The notes under the pieces: generated by a model
What the model saw: the letters and a program-made list of their open reading frames with translations, nothing else
The model's database searches: none
What the model was told of the DNA's origin: nothing
Program-made: the position numbers and the translations under genes
NCBI GenBank assembly: GCA_003454605.1
Contig: DMKD01000214.1
Span: forward strand, 1-13,677
DNA: 13,677 bases
Direction: 5' to 3'
Origin: Spirochaeta sp.
GTDB taxonomy: Bacteria > Spirochaetota > Spirochaetia > UBA9216
In this document: positions 1 through 4,489 of the stretch, piece after piece
Numbering within the stretch: the stretch's first letter is position 1
How the letters are laid out: every line of letters starts with the position of its first letter

Positions 1-50
1 TATTTCCATAGCATTACAGCCGGGCTTTCTAGTAAATCCGTATGATGATA

Positions 51-1103
51 TTACTCAGCCAGGCTGAATGAACTGTCCGTCAGTTTAAAATTATCCTCCA
101 GCCCCGTTGTCAGATGGATATCCCCGCTTTCAAGTACGACAATAGCCTCAACTCCATCCATGCTTTCTACGAGCCCCAGACCTTCTTCAGTACCGAGAGA
201 AAAAACAGTAGTAGACATTGCATCGGCTGTCATTGAATCGGTTGATATTATAGAAACCTGTGCAATGCCGTTCTCAACCGGGTAACCGTCTTCGGTATTG
301 AGGATGTGGTGATAGCGCCGGCCGTCGGCTCCAATCAGAAAGCGTTCGTACTTGCCTGAGGTTACAACAGCCTTGCCGGCAACTGAAACAATTCCGATAT
401 AATCTCCCCGGCTGGAATCGGGATTCTGTATGCCGATGCGCCAGTTGCTGCCGTCGGCCTTGGAGCCTATTGTCAGTACGTTGCCTCCGAAGTTTATGAG
501 AGCCGATTCGACATCATCGCCCGTCAGGTATTCAGCTGCGGCATCTGCAGCATAACCCTTGGCTATTCCCCCCGGTTCAAGTGCCATGCCGTTAACAGGC
601 AGAAAGATACTTTCTTCACTTTCTTTCGTCTGCGGATTGAACTTAACCCTTGTATAATCTACGAGGGTAACGGCTGCGGCGATATCTTCATCTGCAGGAA
701 TCCTGTCACCGCCGCCGCCTATGTCCCACAGTTGTACAAGCGGACCGATGGATATGTCGAAGGTTCCTCCGCTGAGTTCAGAGAACCTTATACCGGCGGT
801 AATAACTTTATAAACATCCGAAGATACCTTTACGAAATTCTGACCGGCCGCGGCGTTAACCAGGCTTATTTCGCTGTCTTTAATGTTCACGCTCATTCGG
901 TTTTCGATATCGAGAATGAGGTTCTCTACTGCAGTGAACTGTTCGTCGGTTCCTCCGTATATGCTGACGGTACATGTGGTTCCCAGGGCGAAAAAATTTG
1001 CGCTTTCAAGTGTTAGTTCTTTTGCGCCGCCGGGAAAAACCGGGGCGGCAGCTAATATAAATATTATTCCGCCGAATGCACGGATGATTTGTTTTTTATT
1101 CAT
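51..1103 (-). CDS. apbE: FAD:protein FMN transferase (ApbE family), exported
   Basis: Covalently attaches FMN from FAD to a threonine of target flavoproteins such as Rnf/Nqr subunits, acting outside the cytoplasmic membrane. Residues 1-27 form a Sec-type signal peptide: basic start (NKK), hydrophobic IIFILAAA, then a small-residue exit. There is no lipobox cysteine, so it is probably not a lipoprotein. Family motifs appear in order: ALGTTCTV (39-46), FDISIGPLVQLW (115-126), GGIAKGYAAD (178-187, flavin/metal region), FGGNVLTIG (205-213), SGKYERF (249-255), HHILNTEDGYPV (265-276) and TADAMSTT (292-299, Mg-binding aspartate). At 350 aa the length is normal. The usual proline in HIxxPxTG is Thr here, a small deviation. 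It lies 94 bp behind the DUF3021-like gene on the same strand, so it could be cotranscribed. Some treponemal relatives hydrolyse FAD rather than transfer FMN; I cannot tell which applies here. Confidence 0.95.
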   Translation of the reverse strand: MNKKQIIRAFGGIIFILAAAPVFPGGAKELTLESANFFALGTTCTVSIYGGTDEQFTAVENLILDIENRMSVNIKDSEISLVNAAAGQNFVKVSSDVYKVITAGIRFSELSGGTFDISIGPLVQLWDIGGGGDRIPADEDIAAAVTLVDYTRVKFNPQTKESEESIFLPVNGMALEPGGIAKGYAADAAAEYLTGDDVESALINFGGNVLTIGSKADGSNWRIGIQNPDSSRGDYIGIVSVAGKAVVTSGKYERFLIGADGRRYHHILNTEDGYPVENGIAQVSIISTDSMTADAMSTTVFSLGTEEGLGLVESMDGVEAIVVLESGDIHLTTGLEDNFKLTDSSFSLAE

Positions 1104-1112
1104 TGCGGTATT

Positions 1113-1126
1113 CTATCCGAGGATAG
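1113..1126. promoter_or_regulatory. Short inverted repeat upstream of apbE start
   Basis: CTATCC-GA-GGATAG is a perfect 6 bp inverted repeat with a 2 bp spacer, 9 bp before the apbE ATG (on the minus strand). It covers the place where the ribosome binding site should be; the only purine-rich stretch there (GGATAG) is part of the repeat. It may be a protein binding site or a tiny hairpin affecting initiation. The rest of 1104-1197 shows no convincing promoter or terminator. Confidence 0.3.
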
Positions 1127-1197
1127 TTATTATGTGAAGTAGCAGCCCATGCTGAAATCCTCGCAGAAGTTCCTATGAATCACTATTTATCGGAGGA

Positions 1198-1608
1198 TTA
1201 TTCTTTGTCTGAGAGTGCCTTTTGTTTCAGTAGAAGGTTTTGATTTAGTTTTAGAGAGTATTGAAAAATCAGTACCGTTAAGAACAAAGAGATTATTATC
1301 GAAGCTGAAGTCACTATAATACCGATCGGAATAATTGCTATATTAGTAACCAGGCAGCCTGCTGCTGTTCCAATACCAACAGTCCCGGCCATAGCGATAA
1401 AGGCCGGTACGCGTCTGGTTCTGAATTTTATATATACTATTGTGAAAGCAAATCTTGCACTGATTCCGATAATCGCTCCGGCGGCTGCACCCTCAAATAA
1501 GCTTGTCAGTAAATCAGTGCCCTCTAATATTGAGACTGTCAGGCTTACTGCTCCGCCTGTAAGGGCTGAAATCATGGCGATAATAATGATGCTGAATAGT
1601 CCTTTCAT
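1198..1608 (-). CDS. Four-helix membrane protein paired with LytTR regulator (DUF3021-like)
   Basis: A 136-residue protein that is nearly all membrane: four hydrophobic segments at about 3-28, 36-60, 68-90 and 92-118, with a basic loop (KFRTRR, about 61-66) between helices 2 and 3 and a polar C-terminal tail (NQNLLLKQKALSDKE). There is no enzymatic motif. It starts 2 bp after the stop of the LytTR gene, with GGAG (1617-1620) inside that gene's 3' end at 8 nt spacing, so translation is probably coupled. LytTR regulators are often followed by a small multi-helix protein (DUF3021 type, or the HdrM/BrsM type of LytTR regulatory systems) that holds the regulator inactive at the membrane. Size, topology and position fit this, but I infer the role from context and not from a motif. 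It could also be a generic membrane protein. Confidence 0.7.
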   Translation of the reverse strand: MKGLFSIIIIAMISALTGGAVSLTVSILEGTDLLTSLFEGAAAGAIIGISARFAFTIVYIKFRTRRVPAFIAMAGTVGIGTAAGCLVTNIAIIPIGIIVTSASIIISLFLTVLIFQYSLKLNQNLLLKQKALSDKE

Positions 1609-1610
1609 TC

Positions 1611-2156
1611 CTATATCTCCAGGTATGCTTTAAATGATTTCAAATATTTTCGTGAAACTTCAATACGTTGTGAGGTTCCTGATATTCTTAAGAGCAGGCG
1701 GCTCCCGAACCATGGAATGATTTCTTCAACCTGTAGGATATTCACAACATTCGATTTTCCAGTTCTGATGAAACTGCCTCCGCGAAATCGTTCTTCCAGT
1801 TCATAAAGCCGATATTTTACCTCAAATTCCGCATCCGGGGTAACTGCGTAAACATAGTTGCCATCACTTCTGAAGTATAGAATATCAGAAAGATCAAGCG
1901 GTTTGAAGGTATTGTTTCTTTCACCTATTATCAGGGGGGGCTGAGGCTCGGTTTTCAGCAATCTTTTCAGGATATTTGATAAAGCCTCTGCTTTTCCAGG
2001 TTGAAATAATATAGCGAGGTCTGAGGGCGGTGCGTCCACCCCTGCTTCGACAAGGGCAATGTCGGCATTTTCGCTACGGATGATTCCAAGACTATCGAGT
2101 AATTTGTATATTGATTCCCTGTTTGTTTCACTGATGAAGCAGCTGACCCTAAGCAT
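1611..2156 (-). CDS. LytTR-domain DNA-binding transcriptional regulator
   Basis: Residues about 76-180 are a LytTR DNA-binding domain: LDLSDILYFRSDGNYVYAV (88-106), LYELEERF (117-124), FIRTGKSNVVNILQVEEI (129-146), and a final VSRKYLKSFK (167-176). LytTR proteins bind direct repeats and often control their own operon. The N-terminal 75 residues resemble a reduced alpha/beta receiver (RVSCFIS strand; SIYKLLDSLGI helix; ADIALVEAG strand; DLAILFQ strand) but lack the acidic pair and phospho-acceptor pattern of a true response regulator. Signalling probably goes through the membrane protein encoded 2 bp downstream and not through phosphorylation. The ATG at 2154-2156 is preceded directly by an in-frame TGA and has no Shine-Dalgarno sequence. 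It may be read from a leaderless transcript. Confidence 0.85.
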   Translation of the reverse strand: MLRVSCFISETNRESIYKLLDSLGIIRSENADIALVEAGVDAPPSDLAILFQPGKAEALSNILKRLLKTEPQPPLIIGERNNTFKPLDLSDILYFRSDGNYVYAVTPDAEFEVKYRLYELEERFRGGSFIRTGKSNVVNILQVEEIIPWFGSRLLLRISGTSQRIEVSRKYLKSFKAYLEI

Positions 2157-2162
2157 TCAGAA

Positions 2163-2191
2163 ATGGTAAAGTACTTTTATGCATCCTGCAA
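2163..2191 (-). promoter_or_regulatory. Weak candidate promoter for the LytTR gene
   Basis: On the minus strand, TTGCAG (2186-2191) and TACCAT (2163-2168) are separated by exactly 17 bp. The match to sigma-70 hexamers is poor at -35 (3/6) and fair at -10 (4/6). A 10 bp palindrome AAAGTACTTT (2168-2177) lies in the spacer. The -10 lies 6 nt before the ATG, which would start the transcript on the start codon. It is low confidence because both hexamers are weak. Confidence 0.3.
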
Positions 2192-2254
2192 GTCTAATTT
2201 AACCTCTTGTCATTTTATCCGCCCCTATCTTTCAGACCGGTATATTATAAACTC

Positions 2255-2845
2255 ATGAAACAAAGATTATTATTAATAAATCCGCGAAGCGTTGTGGACA
2301 GCGGGCTTAGTGCAAGCAGCCAGTCACGTTTTCCACCGCTTGGTCTTGGAATAATTGCCGCACTTACTCCACCTGCTTATGAAGTATTGATTATCGATGA
2401 AAACTTTGAGCAAATTGAATATATTGAAGCGGATCTGGTCGGGATTACTGTATTCACTTCTGCTGCTGTTCGGGCCTATGAACTCGCTGGAATATATCAG
2501 CAGCAGGGCATTCCGGTAGTTCTTGGCGGAATCCATGTAAGTATGATGCCGAATGAAGCACTGCAATATGCCGATACTGTTGTCATAGGCGAGTCCGAGA
2601 ACCTATGGCCGCAGCTGATTGTTGATTTTGAAGCTGGCAGAATGAAGGACCGTTATTCAGGCAGTTTCGCTGAGTTGTCCGAGACGGCAGTTCCCCGTAG
2701 GGAATTATTTCATCCCGGCTATAATTTCGCCTCAATTCAAACCTCGCGCGGCTGTCCTATGAACTGCAGCTTCTGCTCGGTTACACCATTTAACGGGAAA
2801 AAATACCGTCAGCGCCCGGTAAATGAGGTCCTTGATGAGCTATAA
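2255..2845 (+). CDS. N-terminal part: B12-binding-like domain and radical SAM cysteine motif
   Basis: This is the piece made if the TAA at 2843 terminates: 196 residues. Residues about 1-135 form a Rossmann-like cobalamin-binding domain (LLLINP; RFPPLGLGIIAAL; EVLIIDENFE; DLVGITVFTSAA; IPVVLGGIHVSMMPNEAL; ADTVVIGESENLWPQL). The base-off histidine motif DxHxxG is not obvious. TSRGCPMNCSFCSV carries C167, C171 and C174, the [4Fe-4S]/SAM ligands. The barrel is cut just after VNEVLDEL, so this piece alone could not form a working radical SAM fold. Confidence 0.7.
   Translation: MKQRLLLINPRSVVDSGLSASSQSRFPPLGLGIIAALTPPAYEVLIIDENFEQIEYIEADLVGITVFTSAAVRAYELAGIYQQQGIPVVLGGIHVSMMPNEALQYADTVVIGESENLWPQLIVDFEAGRMKDRYSGSFAELSETAVPRRELFHPGYNFASIQTSRGCPMNCSFCSVTPFNGKKYRQRPVNEVLDEL
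2843..2845 (+). other. Premature in-frame TAA stop codon
   Basis: Codon 197 of the radical SAM frame (counting from ATG 2255) is TAA, flanked by CTA and TCA. It is neither TGA (selenocysteine) nor TAG (pyrrolysine), so known stop-codon recoding by special amino acids does not explain it. Confidence 0.85.
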
Positions 2846-2872
2846 TCAATTCCACAGCAGCTGCTGTTTTTT

Positions 2873-3631
2873 GTGGATGATAATATTATCGGATATGGTG
2901 TAGCCGCTGAAAAAAGGGCTCTTGAGCTGTTTCACGGAATGGTTGAACGCGGGCTGAAAAAATCCTGGTTTTGTCAGGCTTCTGTTAACTTCGGTTCCAA
3001 CCCGGAGGTGTTGAAATGGGCTGCGAAAAGCGGCTGTAAGATGGTCTTCCTGGGGCTTGAGGCTGTGGACGATAATGAACTGGCAGCTATGAATAAAAAC
3101 TTGAATATTAAGCTTGAATACGGGAAGGCGTTTAAAAATATCCATAAGGCTGGAATCGCAGTCCTTGGAGCTTTCATCATCGGTACAAATCTGGATACTG
3201 AAAAAACAATAATAGGGAAGGCAGACTATATTCTACACAATCCCGTAGATGTGATACAGGTCACAACACTTACGCCGCTGCCTGGAACGGAATTATTCCA
3301 ACAGATGAAGAAGGACGGTCAGCTGCTCTATTCAAATTTCCCCGCTGATTGGATTCATTTTGATATGACCGAGCTTACTTTTAAGCCCGACCAAATCAGC
3401 CCTGTCTCATTCGAGCGAATAAATGAACTCCAGCAGAGGAGGCTGTTATCGCTCTCTGTATTAATTCGAAAGTTTTTTGGAACCCTGATAAGAACCGGAA
3501 AGCTGGAAACCGCGTTATGGGCGCTGAATTCAAACTTCGTTTATCGAAAGGCTTTTTTATGCAACAGAAAACATAATTTCGGAAAATCTAAAGTTCGAAG
3601 CCCAGGAAGGTCCGCACAACCCAGCCGATAA
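2873..3631 (+). CDS. C-terminal part: remainder of radical SAM barrel
   Basis: This is the open frame after the TAA. GTG at 2873 (VDDNIIGYG) is the first possible start, but there is no ribosome binding site and it falls inside a conserved core strand, so independent translation is unlikely. Recognisable barrel elements are FFVDDNIIG, FCQASVNF, MVFLGLEAVDDNELAAMNK, IHKAGIAVLGAFIIGTNLDT and VTTLTPLPGTELFQQM, typical of B12/radical SAM proteins. The basic C-terminal tail (roughly the last 45 residues) is poorly conserved in appearance. Its last 44 bp overlap the 3' end of the convergent iron-transport gene. Confidence 0.6.
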   Translation: MDDNIIGYGVAAEKRALELFHGMVERGLKKSWFCQASVNFGSNPEVLKWAAKSGCKMVFLGLEAVDDNELAAMNKNLNIKLEYGKAFKNIHKAGIAVLGAFIIGTNLDTEKTIIGKADYILHNPVDVIQVTTLTPLPGTELFQQMKKDGQLLYSNFPADWIHFDMTELTFKPDQISPVSFERINELQQRRLLSLSVLIRKFFGTLIRTGKLETALWALNSNFVYRKAFLCNRKHNFGKSKVRSPGRSAQPSR

Positions 3632-4460
3632 GAAATGATATTATCGCAACGCCGACGCTGATACCGGCCATTTCAAAGAAGCGCTGTCGAAATGACAGGT
3701 CTTTTGCAACTGAAATATAAAAGTTGAAAAAGAATATTATCAGCATAGCGATAAGCACGGTAATTCCCAGATTTATAAACGGGTTCGCAAACAGCAGAAA
3801 GGGGAGTACGAGCAGCATCACTGTAATTATATAAGCAATTCCGGTGTACAGGCTCGAGCTGAAGGCCCGGTCTTCCTTATCCTGTTTTTTAGACAGATAC
3901 TCGCTTGCACCCATGGATAATGATGCTGATATGCCGGTAATCAGACCCAGCATGGCGATGTTTCTACTGTCCTGGATGGCGAAGGTGTAGCCGGCGAGGG
4001 CTCCTGTCAGTTCTACGAGAGCGTCGTTTAGTCCAAGTACTATCGAACCCATATAGTCGAGCCGTTTTTCATTAAGCATCTCAATCAGCTCTCGTTCATG
4101 GCGTTCTTCATCATCCATGATAGATTTTAATTCTGGCAGATGCTCGGCTATTCTGGTGTATCCGGCATGAGCGTCAGCTTCTTCGTTTTCAAGCATCTTG
4201 AATGAAAAGGTTAATCCAAGTATCCGGGCAGAGATGAGATATATAAAGATCTTGAATCTTCGCGGCTTCACATCCATGCCTGAATAGGTTTTCAGTATTT
4301 CATAGTGCTTTTTTTCATCTGCTGCTATCTTCGAGAGGATTTTTTTATTTGCGGGCTCCTTCGCTCTATCTGCGATTTTTCTGTAAATGATAGAGGCATC
4401 TATCTCATTTTTTTGATCAGCTGTAATCTCAGCGAGTATTTCCTTTGATATTTCACGCAT
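3588..4460 (-). CDS. Er-VIT family iron transporter (ferritin-like domain fused to VIT1/CCC1), MbfA-like
   Basis: A 290-residue membrane protein that probably exports Fe2+ (or Mn2+) to protect against iron and peroxide stress, as shown for rhizobial MbfA. Residues 1-130 are a rubrerythrin/ferritin-like four-helix domain with di-iron ligand patterns E19, E49xxH52 (ADEKKHYE), E91-E94 (ENEEADAHAGY) and E118/E119-H121 (DDEERHERE). Residues about 136-286 are the VIT1/CCC1 domain with five hydrophobic helices. The first opens with the family motif MGSIVLGLNDALVELTGALAGYTFA, and MGASEYLSKKQ follows helix 2. AGGAG (4466-4470) lies 5 nt before the ATG, a strong ribosome site. It follows the receiver/ATP-grasp gene by 29 bp with no terminator between, suggesting cotranscription. 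Its stop lies inside the convergent radical SAM frame. Confidence 0.9.
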   Translation of the reverse strand: MREISKEILAEITADQKNEIDASIIYRKIADRAKEPANKKILSKIAADEKKHYEILKTYSGMDVKPRRFKIFIYLISARILGLTFSFKMLENEEADAHAGYTRIAEHLPELKSIMDDEERHERELIEMLNEKRLDYMGSIVLGLNDALVELTGALAGYTFAIQDSRNIAMLGLITGISASLSMGASEYLSKKQDKEDRAFSSSLYTGIAYIITVMLLVLPFLLFANPFINLGITVLIAMLIIFFFNFYISVAKDLSFRQRFFEMAGISVGVAIISFLIGWVVRTFLGFEL

Positions 4461-4489
4461 ATTCTCTCCTCTTAAAATCTATTCTGCAA

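Larger units (their letters stand above)
2255..3631 (+). pseudogene. B12-binding radical SAM protein interrupted by an in-frame TAA
   Basis: Read through one TAA (2843-2845), this frame gives a continuous protein of about 458 positions with the full layout of cobalamin-binding radical SAM enzymes: B12-binding-like domain, CxxxCxxC cluster, then the rest of the TIM barrel and a C-terminal tail. Both sides of the stop stay in the same frame, and the residues around it (EVLDEL-stop-SIPQQLLFFVDDNIIG) are what the family has there, usually with Lys at the stop position (AAA/AAG to TAA is one base). So this is a point nonsense change, not a frameshift or an insertion. It is a recent pseudogene, a sequencing or assembly error, or a readthrough case. 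I prefer ATG 2255 (MKQRLLLINP, the family start) to the TTG at 2207. No Shine-Dalgarno sequence precedes it. The exact substrate family is not recognisable; C-methylation or methylthiolation-like chemistry is possible. Confidence 0.75.

Noticed and set aside
1..50. Possible gene start downstream of apbE on the minus strand
   Set aside because: ATG codons occur, but with no ribosome site and only a few codons before the window ends. There is no terminator either, so nothing can be supported.
732..1137. Plus-strand open frames opposite apbE
   Set aside because: They are antisense to a clearly conserved gene, with no ribosome sites and no recognisable protein sequence.
1122..1175. Mini-ORF on the minus strand (MGCYFT) after a GAGG between the membrane protein gene and apbE
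   Set aside because: Six codons with no biased amino acids and no associated terminator or antiterminator. It is probably chance.
2207..2254. TTG start adding 16 residues to the radical SAM protein
   Set aside because: The family starts at the first strand (LLLINP) and ATG 2255 precedes it directly. No ribosome site supports the TTG.
2843..2872. Recoding of the stop as selenocysteine or pyrrolysine
   Set aside because: The codon is TAA, which neither system uses, and the position in the family is usually Lys.
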